Positions 53,251 through 63,579 of a DNA stretch of 64,000 nucleotides are shown piece after piece. The notes under the pieces were generated by a model that worked only from the letters and a program-made list of their open reading frames with translations, did no database searches and was not told where the DNA came from. The translations under genes were made by a program, and so were the position numbers. The DNA is taken from positions 100,265 to 164,264 of the forward strand of contig NZ_MKTR01000007.1 in assembly GCF_001898325.1 (NCBI RefSeq), written 5' to 3'. The stretch's first letter is position 1. Each line of letters begins with the position of its first letter. This DNA comes from Microbacterium sp. 67-17 (GTDB taxonomy: Bacteria > Actinomycetota > Actinomycetes > Actinomycetales > Microbacteriaceae).

Positions 53251-54363
53251 ATGCTCGAACTCGATCTATCCGCCGACATCCAGGCCCTGCGCTCCACTTT
53301 CAACGACATCCAGTCCGTCGTCGACGTCGATGCGCTCGCCGCAGAGATCGCGCGGCTGAGTGACGAGGCTGGCGCGCCGGACCTCTGGGACGACCCCGAG
53401 CAGGCGCAGAAGGTCACGAGCGCCTTGAGTCACCGACAGGCTGAGATGTCTCGCATCACCGCCGTCGCCCAGCGGCTCGATGACCTCGAAGTGCTCGTCG
53501 AACTTGCCAACGAGATGGAAGACGAGGAGTCGGCGGCCGAGGCGCGACGTGAGCTTGTCGAGCTCGAGAAGGTCATCGGCGACCTCGAGGTGCAGACCCT
53601 GCTCGACGGGGAGTACGACGATCGGTCCGCGGTCGTGACGATCCGCTCGGGCGCCGGGGGCGACGATGCCACCGATTTCGCCGAGATGCTCATGCGCATG
53701 TACCTGCGGTGGGCCGAGCGGCACAAGTACCCCGTGAAGGTCATGGACACCTCCTACGCCGAGGGTGCCGGCATCAAGTCGGCGACGTTCGAGATCGACG
53801 CCCCCTACGCGTACGGCACGCTCTCGGTCGAGGCCGGAACCCACCGCCTTGCGCGGATCAGCCCCTTCGGTGCTGCCGACAAGCGGCAGACCTCGTTCGC
53901 GGCTGTCGAGGTGATCCCGGTCATGGAAGAGGCGGTCGAGGTCGACATCCCCGAAGGGGACATTCGCGTCGATGTCTTCCGCTCGTCCGGTCCCGGCGGC
54001 CAGTCGGTCAACACGACAGACTCCGCCGTTCGCATCACCCACATCCCCACCGGGATCGTGGTGTCGATGCAGAACGAGAAGAGCCAGATCCAGAACCGCG
54101 CCGCCGCCATGCGCGTTCTGCAGACCCGGCTGCTGCTACTCAAGCGTGAAGAAGAAGCGGCCAAGAAGAAGGAACTGGCAGGCACCATCACCGCCAGCTG
54201 GGGCGACCAGATGCGTTCCTACTTCCTGTACGGCCAACAGCTGGTCAAGGACCTGCGCACCGGTCACGAGGTCGGAAACCCTGCTGTCGTGTTCGACGGC
54301 GACCTCGACGGGTTCATTGCCGCAGGCATCCGGTGGCGCAAGCGCAAGGATGACGTCGACTGA
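53251..54363 (+). CDS. prfB: Peptide chain release factor 2
   Basis: 370 residues. The anticodon tripeptide is SPF in [12 protein letters not shown] and the catalytic GGQ is in [15 protein letters not shown]. Recognises UGA/UAA. The frame is uninterrupted, so no programmed +1 frameshift is needed. TAGTCT eight bases before ATG suggests a leaderless or very short leader. Confidence 0.96.
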   Translation: MLELDLSADIQALRSTFNDIQSVVDVDALAAEIARLSDEAGAPDLWDDPEQAQKVTSALSHRQAEMSRITAVAQRLDDLEVLVELANEMEDEESAAEARRELVELEKVIGDLEVQTLLDGEYDDRSAVVTIRSGAGGDDATDFAEMLMRMYLRWAERHKYPVKVMDTSYAEGAGIKSATFEIDAPYAYGTLSVEAGTHRLARISPFGAADKRQTSFAAVEVIPVMEEAVEVDIPEGDIRVDVFRSSGPGGQSVNTTDSAVRITHIPTGIVVSMQNEKSQIQNRAAAMRVLQTRLLLLKREEEAAKKKELAGTITASWGDQMRSYFLYGQQLVKDLRTGHEVGNPAVVFDGDLDGFIAAGIRWRKRKDDVD

Positions 54364-54474
54364 TGCTTCGCTCCCGCGTCGACGGCGGGGAGCCTGAACG
54401 TTCTCGATGAAGACTGCGCCGCCACGGGTGTCGCACCCGGCGGTGATCACCTGCGCGCTTAGGCTCAGATCGCC

Positions 54475-55644
54475 ATGATCCGGTTCGAGAACGTCACCAA
54501 GCGATACCGGGGCACCGCGAAACCCGCCCTCGACCAGGTGAGCTTCGAAGTGCTCCGCGGCGAGTTCGTGTTCCTCGTGGGTGCGTCGGGATCGGGTAAG
54601 TCATCCTGTCTGCGCCTCATTCTGCGAGAGGACATCGCCACCTCTGGCAACGTCCTCGTGCTCGGGCGCGACCTGCGCACCCTCGCCAACCGCAAGGTGC
54701 CCTACTTCCGCCGCCACGTCGGCGCCGTCTTCCAAGACTTCCGGCTGCTGCCGAACAAGACGGTCTTTCAGAACGTCGCGTTCACACTGCAGGTCATCGG
54801 CTCCTCGCGCGGGTTCATCAAGCAGGCGGTTCCCGAGGCGCTCGCCCTGGTCGGACTCGCCGACAAGCAGAAGCGGATGCCGCACGAACTCTCGGGTGGT
54901 GAGCAGCAGCGCGTCGCGATCGCCCGCGCGCTGGTGAACCGCCCTCAGGTGCTGCTGGCCGATGAGCCCACCGGGAACCTTGACCCTGCGACATCCATCG
55001 ACATCATGCAGTTGCTCGCGCGGATCAACGCCGGCGGCACCACCATCGTGATGGCAACCCACGAGGCGGGCTTTGTCGATCAGATGAAGCGGCGCGTTAT
55101 CGAGCTGCGCGGCGGCCAGATGATGCGTGACGAGCGCCACGGTGGCTACGGCGACACGTCAGGTCTGCCGCGGCTTCAGCCCGAGCAGGTGCGCGGTGCG
55201 GCTGCGGCTGCTGCGCTCACCGCGGTCCTCGAACTGCAGCGTGAGGTCGGCATCGAGCCGACAGTGACGGATGCCGAGATCGCCGTCGCCGCGGCAGTCG
55301 ACATCGCCGACGACCCATCGACGGCGTCTGTAGCCTCCGCCCTCGCTGAGGTGCGACCCGCTCCCGTCGACCCCGATGTGCCGGCCCCGGCTGTCGCAGA
55401 GGCTCCGGTGGAGGCGGCTCCGGCACCGTCACCCGAAGAGCGACCCGCATCCGCGCCGAATGCACCGTCGGTGCCGCCCGAATGGCAGGTCTCCGCGGCG
55501 CAGTCCGCAGCCGCTCCGCGACCCACGACGCAGCCTGTGCCTGTCATCGACATCCCCGAAGTCGAGGTCGAAGAGCTGGGGCTGGCAGAGCGGCTGGGGT
55601 TGGCCGGCGAGCGCGGCGATGATGAAGTCGGGCCTACCTCATGA
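54475..55644 (+). CDS. ftsE: Cell division ATP-binding protein FtsE with long C-terminal extension
   Basis: 389 residues, against about 220-230 for usual FtsE. The ABC domain fills residues 1-225: Walker A GASGSGKSS, signature LSGGEQQRVAIARALV, Walker B LLADEPTGNLDP. Residues ~225-389 are Ala/Pro/Val-rich low complexity with several Glu/Asp clusters, ending near a more ordered EVEELGLAERLGLAGERGD. ATPase of the FtsEX complex that controls wall hydrolases. ATGA overlap with ftsX. Confidence 0.93.
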   Translation: MIRFENVTKRYRGTAKPALDQVSFEVLRGEFVFLVGASGSGKSSCLRLILREDIATSGNVLVLGRDLRTLANRKVPYFRRHVGAVFQDFRLLPNKTVFQNVAFTLQVIGSSRGFIKQAVPEALALVGLADKQKRMPHELSGGEQQRVAIARALVNRPQVLLADEPTGNLDPATSIDIMQLLARINAGGTTIVMATHEAGFVDQMKRRVIELRGGQMMRDERHGGYGDTSGLPRLQPEQVRGAAAAAALTAVLELQREVGIEPTVTDAEIAVAAAVDIADDPSTASVASALAEVRPAPVDPDVPAPAVAEAPVEAAPAPSPEERPASAPNAPSVPPEWQVSAAQSAAAPRPTTQPVPVIDIPEVEVEELGLAERLGLAGERGDDEVGPTS

Positions 55645-56555
55645 GGGCCGGGCTCGTCTTCGGTGAGGCGCTGAGCGGCCTGCGCCGCAATGCATCGATG
55701 GTGATCTCCGTCGTCTTGGTGACCTTCGTCTCTCTGACCTTCGTCGGCGCTGCGATGCTCATGCAGCTGCAGATCGGCACGATGCGCACCTTCTGGGCCG
55801 ATCGCGCCCAGGTGCAGATCTACATGTGCAGCTCCCTGTCGCAGGTTCCCACCTGCGCAAACGGAGTCGCGACGCAGGAGCAGATCGACGGCGTCCGAGC
55901 CAAACTCGATTCGGATTCGCTTGCTCCACTGATCAGTGACCTGCAGTTCGATAGCGCCGAGCAGGCCTACCAGGATGCGATCGATCTGCTCGGAGAGGAG
56001 TACAACGGCATCCTCACCGCCGACCAGATCGGTGCGCAGTTCCGAATCACGCTCGCAGACCCGACCAAGTCAGCAGTGATCTCCGAGGCGTTCTCGGGAT
56101 CGGATGGGGTGGAAGAGGTCAAGGACCAGCTGCAGTACCTCGAGCCGTTGTTCTCTGCGCTGACCGTCGCGACATACGTCGCCGTCGGGATCGCGGGGCT
56201 CATGCTCATCGCGGCCGTGTTGCTCATCTCGACGACGATCCGCTTGTCGGCGTATGCGCGAAGACGCGAACTCGGCATCATGCGGCTCGTCGGAGCATCC
56301 AATCGGTTCATCCAAACGCCCTTCATCCTCGAGGGTGTGTTCGCTGCGCTCATCGGCTCGGTACTGGCGAGCGTCGCCGTTGTAGCCGGAGTGCAGTTCG
56401 GTGTGCAGGACTACCTGCGTTCACGCATCCCGTTCGTGGCGACCTGGGTCGATACCGCCGATGTGCTGGTGGTCATTCCCGTCCTCATCGGGATCGGCAT
56501 CGTGCTCGCCGCGCTCTCGGCGGGCTTCGCGATCCGGCGCTGGCTTCGGGCCTAG
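55641..56555 (+). CDS. ftsX: Cell division protein FtsX
   Basis: 304-residue membrane protein with four helices and an extracytoplasmic domain between TM1 and TM2 holding a Cys pair (YMCSSLSQVPTCANG). Last helices flank RRRELGIMRLVGASNRFI, the FtsE-contacting segment. Transmits ATP hydrolysis to peptidoglycan hydrolases. Confidence 0.95.
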   Translation: MRAGLVFGEALSGLRRNASMVISVVLVTFVSLTFVGAAMLMQLQIGTMRTFWADRAQVQIYMCSSLSQVPTCANGVATQEQIDGVRAKLDSDSLAPLISDLQFDSAEQAYQDAIDLLGEEYNGILTADQIGAQFRITLADPTKSAVISEAFSGSDGVEEVKDQLQYLEPLFSALTVATYVAVGIAGLMLIAAVLLISTTIRLSAYARRRELGIMRLVGASNRFIQTPFILEGVFAALIGSVLASVAVVAGVQFGVQDYLRSRIPFVATWVDTADVLVVIPVLIGIGIVLAALSAGFAIRRWLRA

Positions 56556-56579
56556 TCGGCGGGAGCGAGGAGAACAGCG

Positions 56580-56912
56580 ATGGCGCAGGATCCGCGAGCA
56601 CCACAGCCGGTGGGGTCCGCGCCGGCTTGGGGGATTGCGGGCATCATCCTCGGGCTCGGCCCTCTGCTGCTGTTCGCGGTGGCCGCTGCGGCAAATCTCG
56701 GTGGCCCGCTGATCTCGGTAGCAGTGTTCGGGCTTCCGGTGCTCGCGACGACGGTGTTCGCCGTGCTTGTCATCCGTCGCCTCCTGCGCGCCCGGCAGAT
56801 CGGCTGGGGCTACACGGTTGCTGCCGTGACGATCTTCGCCGGCGTTGTCGGCTACCTGCTCTGGTTCTTCCTCGCACTGTTGGCGATCCAGTTCGGCAAC
56901 GGGCCGGCCTGA
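56580..56912 (+). CDS. Hypothetical membrane protein between ftsX and smpB
   Basis: 110 residues with three hydrophobic helices and short Pro-rich ends (QDPRAPQPVGSAPAWG). No family recognised. GGCGGGAGCGAGGAGA precedes ATG. The 24-base gap after ftsX suggests it is in the same operon, possibly accessory to division. Confidence 0.6.
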   Translation: MAQDPRAPQPVGSAPAWGIAGIILGLGPLLLFAVAAAANLGGPLISVAVFGLPVLATTVFAVLVIRRLLRARQIGWGYTVAAVTIFAGVVGYLLWFFLALLAIQFGNGPA

Positions 56913-56974
56913 CCCGCCGACTGCCGCGCAGCCAGCGCTTGGTACACTGGTGGGCTGCGTCGAAAGGAGGAGCC

Positions 56975-57451
56975 ATGCCACGCGAACGCGGAGAGAAAGT
57001 CATCGCGACCAATCGTCGTGCGCGCCACGAGTACTCCATCGAGAAGACGTACGAGGCAGGCTTGGTGCTCACCGGCACCGAGGTGAAGTCGCTGCGCCAG
57101 GGACGCGCGAACCTGAGCGACGGATACGCCTACATCGATGGCGGTCAGGCGTTCCTGGATTCGGTTCATATCCCCGAGTACTCGCAGGGGCATTGGACGA
57201 ACCACTCGGCTAAGCGGGTACGCAAGCTGTTGCTGCACAAGGACGAGATCATCAAGCTCAGCCATGCCGTCTCGGCGGGCGGCTACACCCTCATCCCGAT
57301 GAAGCTCTACTTCTCGGACGGGCGCGCCAAGGTCGAGATCGCGGTGGCCAAGGGTAAGGCCGAGTACGACAAGCGTCAGACGCTGCGCGAGCGCCAGGAC
57401 AAGCGCGAGGCCGAACGCGCCATGCGCACCAAGAACCGCCTGGGGGAGTAG
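56975..57451 (+). CDS. smpB: SsrA-binding protein SmpB
   Basis: 158 residues. RRARHEYSIEKTYEAGLVLTG, GTEVKSLRQGRANLSDGYAY and the C-terminal basic tail (KRQTLRERQDKREAERA) are SmpB signatures. Brings tmRNA to stalled ribosomes. AAAGGAGG precedes ATG 56975. The tmRNA gene is 0.8 kb downstream. Confidence 0.95.
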   Translation: MPRERGEKVIATNRRARHEYSIEKTYEAGLVLTGTEVKSLRQGRANLSDGYAYIDGGQAFLDSVHIPEYSQGHWTNHSAKRVRKLLLHKDEIIKLSHAVSAGGYTLIPMKLYFSDGRAKVEIAVAKGKAEYDKRQTLRERQDKREAERAMRTKNRLGE

Positions 57452-57461
57452 CCGGCCTCCG

Positions 57462-58127
57462 TCAGTGGGCGCTGAAGCGTGCTTCGACGGCCGCGCTGAC
57501 CACGATCTCGGCGGGCTGTAGTTCCAGAGGGGCGCCCGCGTCCATCGAGCTTGCCGCCATCATCATTCGGGGAGACGGGCCGGGTGCTGCACCCGCGGCT
57601 CCGCCTCCGAGCAGGCCCACGTCGGCCACCTCGACGGCGGTGACTTCAGCGAGTCCGAGGGCCGCAGCGTAGGCGGTCGCGCGGGTCATCGCGACCCGGA
57701 CCGCCTGGGCTGCGACATCCGCTTCGACGGCTGAGCGGGTCGCGTCGGTGAGCATCCACTGCACCCCATCGACCTGGATCGCGTCGAGCTCGGCGATCTC
57801 ACCCAGCCATCCCGAGAGCGCGTCGAGGTTGGCGAACGTCGCCGACACGTCCAGCGACGCGTGGTGCACGAGCGGCAATTGCTTGCCCTCGGAGTTCCAG
57901 GGGCGCTCGGAGCGCACGGCGAGCCGGCCGGTCGACCACTCGCGGATCTCGCCCGCGTCCTGTCGGGCCGTGAGCGCGGCGCGCAGCATGCTCGCAGCAT
58001 CCGTCGCTCTGCCCATGACGTCGGTTCGTTCGCCGCCTTCGGTCCGGATCGTGAGCCGCGCCACGGCCTCTTCGGGGGCAACCCGGGTCTGGTGGTCGCC
58101 GCGGACGGTGATGATGACATCGCGCAT
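57462..58127 (-). CDS. SIMPL domain-containing protein
   Basis: 221-residue protein of the DUF541/SIMPL class: DVIITVRGDHQTRVAPEEA, a central IREWSTGRLAVRSERPWN and late AYAAALGLAEVTAVEV. Unlike many members it has no signal peptide, so it is probably cytosolic. Function unknown. Convergent with smpB. Confidence 0.8.
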   Translation of the reverse strand: MRDVIITVRGDHQTRVAPEEAVARLTIRTEGGERTDVMGRATDAASMLRAALTARQDAGEIREWSTGRLAVRSERPWNSEGKQLPLVHHASLDVSATFANLDALSGWLGEIAELDAIQVDGVQWMLTDATRSAVEADVAAQAVRVAMTRATAYAAALGLAEVTAVEVADVGLLGGGAAGAAPGPSPRMMMAASSMDAGAPLELQPAEIVVSAAVEARFSAH

Positions 58128-58270
58128 GGGTGTGACTCTACGTCGTGCGGCTGAGCGCCGGGAATGCGTAGGATGCGGCATCCGTTGTATCCTGTAGAGC
58201 TCGGGTGCTTTGCATCCTGAACCTTCGAAACTCCACAGTGTGACAGCGGCCCTTCGCAAGAAGGACTCAC

Positions 58271-58642
58271 GGGGATGATCGGTTTCGACATCGTCTGCGA
58301 ATTCGCGAGAAGCGGGCCGAGGATGCGGGGTTATCTCGTAAACGCCCCCTGCAAACAAATAACTGCCAATAAGAAGCAGTCTGACTTCGCCCTCGCTGCC
58401 TAAGCAGCGAGCCCGAGTCCGTTAGCCCGTAGGCGATCCCGCTACGGTTCCTAGCGTCATCTAAGGGATCTTGCTGCGTGACGGCGTCTGGACGTCACGC
58501 GGGACTTCTCCCAGGCTGGGCTTGTCGACTTAGGTGTCTGTGACAAAGGTCGGAGCCGAGCAGAACGCTTTCACAGAATGCGCCCGGAGAAGGCGCGATG
58601 ACCCAGCGATGGACGGGGGTTCGATTCCCCCCATCTCCACCA
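58271..58642 (+). ncRNA. ssrA: tmRNA
   Basis: 372 nt. The tRNA-like ends pair (GGGGATG with CATCTCC, then ACCA encoded), the 5' end reads GGTTTCGACAT and the T-arm is GGTTCGATTCC. The tag frame runs from GCC 58366 to TAA 58404 and encodes ANKKQSDFALAA, ending in the usual ALAA degron. The tag resume codon is inferred from the length and ending of actinobacterial tags. Works with SmpB. Confidence 0.93.
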
Positions 58643-58762
58643 CGGCACACAGAAGATGGATGCCGAAGCCGCTGTCACACTGTCGGAGGGAGCCTCCGGG
58701 ATCGGCGCGTGAGCGCTGGTCGAGGAGGCTCTTCTGTTTCTCGCGCGTGCGAGGATGCTGCT

Positions 58763-59605
58763 ATGCCCGGCTCTCCGCTCATCTCGGCCGACGAACTTCT
58801 CACGCTGCTCGAGATTGGGGTCGACATCCGCCTTCTCGACGTGCGCTACCGCCTCGACAAGCCGGACGGTCGGGACGACTACCGTGCTGGGCACCTTCCG
58901 GGTGCGGTGTATGTCGACATGGACACCGAACTTGCGACGCACGGTGCGCCGTCTGAGGGTCGGCACCCGCTGCCATCGCGCGCGACGCTGCAGGATGCCG
59001 CCCGCCGCTGGGGGCTGCACGCGGGTGACGCCGTGGTCGTCTACGACGATTACCGCTCTGTCTCTGCGGCGCGAGCCTGGTGGCTGCTTCGGGGCGCCGG
59101 CGTCAGAGACATCCGCGTTCTCGACGGCGGCCTGTCGGCGTGGCGGGCGGCCGAACTCCCGCTCGAGACGGGCGACGTGTCACCCGAACCGGGATCGATC
59201 GTGTTCGACGGCATGGATGAGGGCATCTCAATCGATGACGCCGCAGCCTGGCCGCAGCGCGGGGTGCTGCTCGACGCGCGTGCACCCGAGCGTTACCGCG
59301 GTGAATCCGAGCCGTTCGATCCCGTTGCCGGGCACATCCCCGGCGCGGTGAACCTGCCCGCCGATGCGGTGCTCGAGGGAGCGAACTTCGCATCGCCCGC
59401 GACGATCCGCGCAGCGTTCGAGAGTGCCGGCGTGAGCGACCTCACCCCCGCCGCTGCCTATTGCGGCTCGGGCCTGACCGCCGCGCACACGGCGCTTGCC
59501 GGAGCGGTGGCAGGCGTGGAGGTCGTCGTCTACCCCGGCTCATGGAGCCAGTGGTCCAACACGCGAGGCCGCCCCGTCGCGACAGGCGCCGAGCCGGGAG
59601 CCTGA
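58763..59605 (+). CDS. Thiosulfate/3-mercaptopyruvate sulfurtransferase, two rhodanese domains
   Basis: 280 residues with tandem rhodanese domains. The first (ending VVVYDDYRSVSAARAWW) lacks the catalytic Cys and is structural; the second has the active loop YCGSGLTAAHTA. Typical length. GAGGA lies a few bases before ATG 58763. Transfers sulfur to cyanide or thiols. Confidence 0.9.
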   Translation: MPGSPLISADELLTLLEIGVDIRLLDVRYRLDKPDGRDDYRAGHLPGAVYVDMDTELATHGAPSEGRHPLPSRATLQDAARRWGLHAGDAVVVYDDYRSVSAARAWWLLRGAGVRDIRVLDGGLSAWRAAELPLETGDVSPEPGSIVFDGMDEGISIDDAAAWPQRGVLLDARAPERYRGESEPFDPVAGHIPGAVNLPADAVLEGANFASPATIRAAFESAGVSDLTPAAAYCGSGLTAAHTALAGAVAGVEVVVYPGSWSQWSNTRGRPVATGAEPGA

Positions 59606-59665
59606 GGGGCGCACACCGCGGCGAAGGGGCTGGATCAAGACCGCACCCGGTGTCACACTGCTCGC

Positions 59666-60007
59666 ATGACGAAGTTCATGATCTCGTTCCCGAGCTCGGC
59701 CATGGTGGTTCCTGACGACGAGTGGGAAGCGGTGGGGGAAGCCGCGCATGCCGTGATTCGCGAGGCGAAGGCGGCTGGCGTGTATGTCTTCGGTGGCGGG
59801 GTCAATGAGAGAGTCGCACCGGTGCGCGTGGATGGCGAGGGAGTCGTGACCGAGGGCACGTATCCGAGCACCGGTGACATGTTCGGTGGCTACACGATCA
59901 TCGAGGTGCCGACGGCCGCCGAGGCATACGAGTGGGCCGCGAAGATCGCGGTGGCGTGCCGCTGCCCGCAGGAAGTGCGTGAGTTCCAGTACGACCCCGA
60001 GTCCTGA
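59666..60007 (+). CDS. YCII-related protein
   Basis: 113 residues of the YciI/DGPF class. KFMISFPSS at the N-terminus, GGGVNERVAPVRV, GGYTIIEVPTAAEAYEWA and AVACRCPQEVREF match the family. Function unknown. Confidence 0.8.
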   Translation: MTKFMISFPSSAMVVPDDEWEAVGEAAHAVIREAKAAGVYVFGGGVNERVAPVRVDGEGVVTEGTYPSTGDMFGGYTIIEVPTAAEAYEWAAKIAVACRCPQEVREFQYDPES

Positions 60008-60016
60008 GCTTGTGCC

Positions 60017-60074
60017 CGAGGGGTCGCAACACGCCGTTCATGCCCGCGTCGCTGCGGCGTGTTGCGACCCCTCG
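60017..60074. terminator. Perfect 20-bp inverted repeat between convergent genes
   Basis: Arms CGAGGGGTCGCAACACGCCG and its exact complement with an 18-base loop. It follows the YCII gene and faces the amine oxidase gene end, so it suits a bidirectional terminator; such hairpins also occur as dispersed repeats in this family. Confidence 0.72.
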
Positions 60075-60117
60075 CGTGCGAGGCCGATGCGTCCACACGC
60101 CAACTGTTGCGTGAGCG

Positions 60118-61440
60118 TCAGCTCCAGAGAGTCTCGATCGGGATGTCGCGGCCCACGATCCGCTCGGCGGCGCGGTGGCCCGAGAACATCGCCGCGGGCA
60201 CCGTCGCCGGATCATCGGTCCAGGTCGCCTCACCGGCCAGGTGCAGCACGCCGCCGATCGGCGTCGCGAGGTCGTCGTGGTCGGCGGTCGTCGAACCGAG
60301 CGTCATGTACGCGTACGACCCTCGCGCGAACGGATCATCGTGCCACGACGTGATCGCGACGCTCGTGGGTTCGACGACGCGGTCGCCATAGAGCCGGCGC
60401 AGCTGCGTGAGGATGTCGGCGACGACGCGTTCGGCATCCCACCCGGTGACCTCACGCGCTGTGGGGCCGGCAGCGAAGGTCAGCAGCGTCGGCGTTCCGT
60501 GGAGCGCCGTCAGGTCGTACCAGGAGTGCCACGCGCGGCTTTGGGGTCCCTGCTGACGGATGGCGTAGACGCCCTCGTCCCAGAACTTCGTCGGGAAGCG
60601 CAGGAACACCTTCTCGAACGCGTTCATCGTCAGGCGCGACAGTGCACCGGCGACGGGCTCAGGAAGCGGGGGACGGATGACGAACTCGTCCGATCTGAGC
60701 ACCCCCACGGGAACGGTGACAACACCAGAGCTGCCGCCGAATACGCCCCGATCGGTCGAGACGACGACGCCGTCATCCGACCAATCCACGTCCGTGACAA
60801 CGTGTTCGAGACGGATATCGAGCCCGTCGGCCAGCCGCGTGGCGAGCACGTCGTACCCGTCCGGAAACACGACCTCGTCACCCTCGATCGCGTCGTCGTC
60901 GAGTCCGTGCGCGGCGAGATCCTCGATCCAGGCGCCGTATTGCTCCTCCGCCCGGTGTTCGAGATATTCGCGCACGCGCTGGGTTCGCTCGGCATCCCAG
61001 CCCTGTTCGGCCAGTGCCTGTTCGGTGACATCGCGATACGAGGCGTCGGGTGCGGATGCCGCGATCACGGCGAGCAGAGCTGCATCGACCGTATGCACAT
61101 CGTCGGCGAACGCGCGAGCCTCGGCATCCGACAGCCGCCGACCGTCTGGGTCGTAGTAGGCGATCGGCTGGCTGTCGGGTTGGTACCCGCCGACGGTGAA
61201 CTCGACCATCGGCATCCCGAACGCTTCGGCCGCCGCGGCGACGGGGCTGTCGGTGACGCCGTGGATCCAGGATGCGCCGAGATCGGTCACCTCACCGCCC
61301 GTGCGGTCGGTCTGCAGGCGACCGCCGACGCGGTCCCTGGCCTCAAGGATGACGACGGTCCGGCCGGACGCAACCAGCAGTCGCGCGGCGGTGAGACCGG
61401 CGATCCCGGCGCCGATGACGACGGTGTCAAAGCGTTCCAT
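60118..61440 (-). CDS. Flavin monoamine oxidase-family protein
   Basis: 440 residues. [21 protein letters not shown] is the FAD-binding N-terminus with [11 protein letters not shown] after it, and [20 protein letters not shown] the C-terminal FAD motif. Oxidises an amine (polyamine or similar); substrate unknown. Start at ATG 61440 with the fold beginning directly. Confidence 0.9.
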   Translation of the reverse strand: MERFDTVVIGAGIAGLTAARLLVASGRTVVILEARDRVGGRLQTDRTGGEVTDLGASWIHGVTDSPVAAAAEAFGMPMVEFTVGGYQPDSQPIAYYDPDGRRLSDAEARAFADDVHTVDAALLAVIAASAPDASYRDVTEQALAEQGWDAERTQRVREYLEHRAEEQYGAWIEDLAAHGLDDDAIEGDEVVFPDGYDVLATRLADGLDIRLEHVVTDVDWSDDGVVVSTDRGVFGGSSGVVTVPVGVLRSDEFVIRPPLPEPVAGALSRLTMNAFEKVFLRFPTKFWDEGVYAIRQQGPQSRAWHSWYDLTALHGTPTLLTFAAGPTAREVTGWDAERVVADILTQLRRLYGDRVVEPTSVAITSWHDDPFARGSYAYMTLGSTTADHDDLATPIGGVLHLAGEATWTDDPATVPAAMFSGHRAAERIVGRDIPIETLWS

Positions 61441-61483
61441 GCCCTGATTCTGCACTGTGCGGGGGCTCACGGGCAGCAGGAGG

Positions 61484-63178
61484 TCAGGGGCGGCGCCCGA
61501 GCAGCGCATCGACCGTCGCGGTGACGAAGGATGCCGCGGCGCCAATCGCCAGCGCGACACCGGCGGCAACGGGGGAGAGCGAGCCGCCCTCAAACGGCGG
61601 GAGCACGAACATCACGAACGACGCGACGGTCAGCATCCCGCCGAGGATCACGGTCGAGACGCGACGGATGACGCCGGTGACGACCCGGCGATCGCGATCG
61701 TCGGCAAAGAGGCGGATCTTGACGGTGAGTTTGCCGTCGGCAAGGTCGCCGACGATGGTCTCGATCCGATCGGGGAGCCGTCGCAGGCGCGGGAACGCGC
61801 CCAGGGCAGAGCGCCCGATCGCGCCAGCGAGGGCGCGCGGCCGCAACTGCGACAGGATGAGCGCCTGCGCCGCGTCGCGGGACTCGCCGATGACATCCAT
61901 CGTCGGTGCCGCGGTGCGGAGGGTTCCCTCAAGGATCGCGAAGGCACGACCCGCGGCCACGAGATCGGGCGGAAGTGCGGTGCCGTACCGGGTGAAGAGG
62001 TCGCTGGCGTTATCGATCGTGCGGAGCGTGATGCGGGATCCGCTGCCGAGATCGTGGGTGACGAACTCCGCGAGCGCACGCCGGAAGCTGGGCTCGTCGG
62101 CGGGGTTTGCCAGCGGCATGATCGCCAGCGCGGCATCCGCGACCCGGCGGGTATCGCCCTGCAGGAACGCGATCGCGAGGTCTTGCACCGTCTGGCGCAG
62201 ATCCCGGTCGAGCCGACCGACGGAGCCGAAGTCGATAAGTGCCGGCGTGCCGTCTGGGTCGATGATGACGTTGCCCGGATGCAGGTCGGCGTGAAAGACC
62301 CCGTCGATCACGAGCTGGCGCAAGAAGCTGCGCAGAACGGTGCGCAGGGCATCCTCGATCTCGTCGCTCTGCCCCTCGCGCCGCAGCGCCGTGATCGTCT
62401 CGCCGTCGATGAACTCCATCGTGAGGACGCGGTCGGTGGACAGATCGGGGAAGAACCGCGGGATGCGCACCTCGTCACGAGCCGACCGCGCCGACTGGGC
62501 GAGGCTCTCGAGGTTGCTTGCCTCACGCGCAAAATCGGCCTGATTGCGCAGATCCTGGGCGTATTGCTTGGCGATGTCGAGCGCGCCGAACTGGCGGGCC
62601 TGCTTGATGCGACGGGTCGCCCAGCCGGCAAGCCGCAGCATGATGTCGATATCGCAGTCCAGCAGGGCACGGATGCCGGGGCGCTGCACCTTCACGGCCA
62701 CGACGGTGCCGTCATCCAGCGTCGCCCGGTGCACCTGAGCGATGGATGCGGCAGCCAGCGGCTCCACGTCGAAGGTTGCGAAGCGGCCGCGACGCTCGCC
62801 GAGTTCGCGCTCGAGGAGTTCTTCGATCTGCGCGGCCGGCGCGGGGTTGACTTCCTTCTGCAGGCGCGAGAGCTCGCGAACCCATTCGGCCGGCAGGATG
62901 TCGTCGCGTGTCGAGAGGAGCTGTCCGGCCTTGATGAAGCCGCCACCTGCTTCTTCGAGCGCTTCGCGAAGCCCTCGTGCCTGGCGCGCACGAAGATCGG
63001 CAGTCGCCGGGCCATAGCTGAAGTCGAGCTTGCGGAAGGGGAGGAGGCCATGGCGCCGAGCGAGCCCCCAGATCTGCCGGAACCGGGCACGACGCTGTCG
63101 CCAGGTCAGGGGCTTCTCGCCCGCCGCCGCAGCGGCGAGGTCGGAAAACCGAGGTGGCGCAAACAGCGACGAACTCAC
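61484..63178 (-). CDS. AarF/UbiB (ABC1) kinase-like protein
   Basis: 564 residues. The ABC1 signature is [19 protein letters not shown] (KxGQ), with kinase-like features [15 protein letters not shown] and [20 protein letters not shown]. Two C-terminal helices ([17 protein letters not shown] and the next) anchor it in the membrane. Supports quinone or lipid metabolism in other bacteria. Confidence 0.92.
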   Translation of the reverse strand: MSSSLFAPPRFSDLAAAAAGEKPLTWRQRRARFRQIWGLARRHGLLPFRKLDFSYGPATADLRARQARGLREALEEAGGGFIKAGQLLSTRDDILPAEWVRELSRLQKEVNPAPAAQIEELLERELGERRGRFATFDVEPLAAASIAQVHRATLDDGTVVAVKVQRPGIRALLDCDIDIMLRLAGWATRRIKQARQFGALDIAKQYAQDLRNQADFAREASNLESLAQSARSARDEVRIPRFFPDLSTDRVLTMEFIDGETITALRREGQSDEIEDALRTVLRSFLRQLVIDGVFHADLHPGNVIIDPDGTPALIDFGSVGRLDRDLRQTVQDLAIAFLQGDTRRVADAALAIMPLANPADEPSFRRALAEFVTHDLGSGSRITLRTIDNASDLFTRYGTALPPDLVAAGRAFAILEGTLRTAAPTMDVIGESRDAAQALILSQLRPRALAGAIGRSALGAFPRLRRLPDRIETIVGDLADGKLTVKIRLFADDRDRRVVTGVIRRVSTVILGGMLTVASFVMFVLPPFEGGSLSPVAAGVALAIGAAASFVTATVDALLGRRP

Positions 63179-63234
63179 ATCCTGATTCTTCCGTGTCTTG
63201 CGGTGCCCCGGGTCAACCGGGTAACGGTGGGGCC

Positions 63235-63579
63235 ATGACCGATACGAAGACGCAGGTCGGGGTGCGTCGGAATCGGGCCTGGAACTCGCCGTCGGCGATC
63301 TTCCTGCTCGGTGTCGTGATCATCCCGACGATTCTCGCGATAGCGACCACTGCCCGGACTTCGCCGGATGATGCGGACTACGTTCGCATGGCTTTCGCCA
63401 CGGTGATCGGTGCCACGGTTGCCATCGTGACCGTCGTTGGGCTCGGGGTCTTCTTCCTGCGACGCCGCAGCCCGTACCTGTTCTGGTACACGCTCGGAAC
63501 CCTGGCGGTCGTCGCGTTCCAGATCAGCGCGATATCGTCCGCCGCCGACACGCTTCTCGACCGATTGGCGATGTCATGA
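63235..63579 (+). CDS. Hypothetical membrane protein
   Basis: 114 residues with three hydrophobic helices (first around SAIFLLGVVIIPTILAIATT). No family recognised. ATG 63235 with a weak GTAACGGTGGGG upstream; ends in an ATGA overlap with the next gene. Confidence 0.65.
   Translation: MTDTKTQVGVRRNRAWNSPSAIFLLGVVIIPTILAIATTARTSPDDADYVRMAFATVIGATVAIVTVVGLGVFFLRRRSPYLFWYTLGTLAVVAFQISAISSAADTLLDRLAMS

Noticed and set aside
53251-54363. Programmed frameshift in prfB
   Set aside because: The gene reads through in a single frame; no in-frame stop or slippery CTT-TGA near the start.
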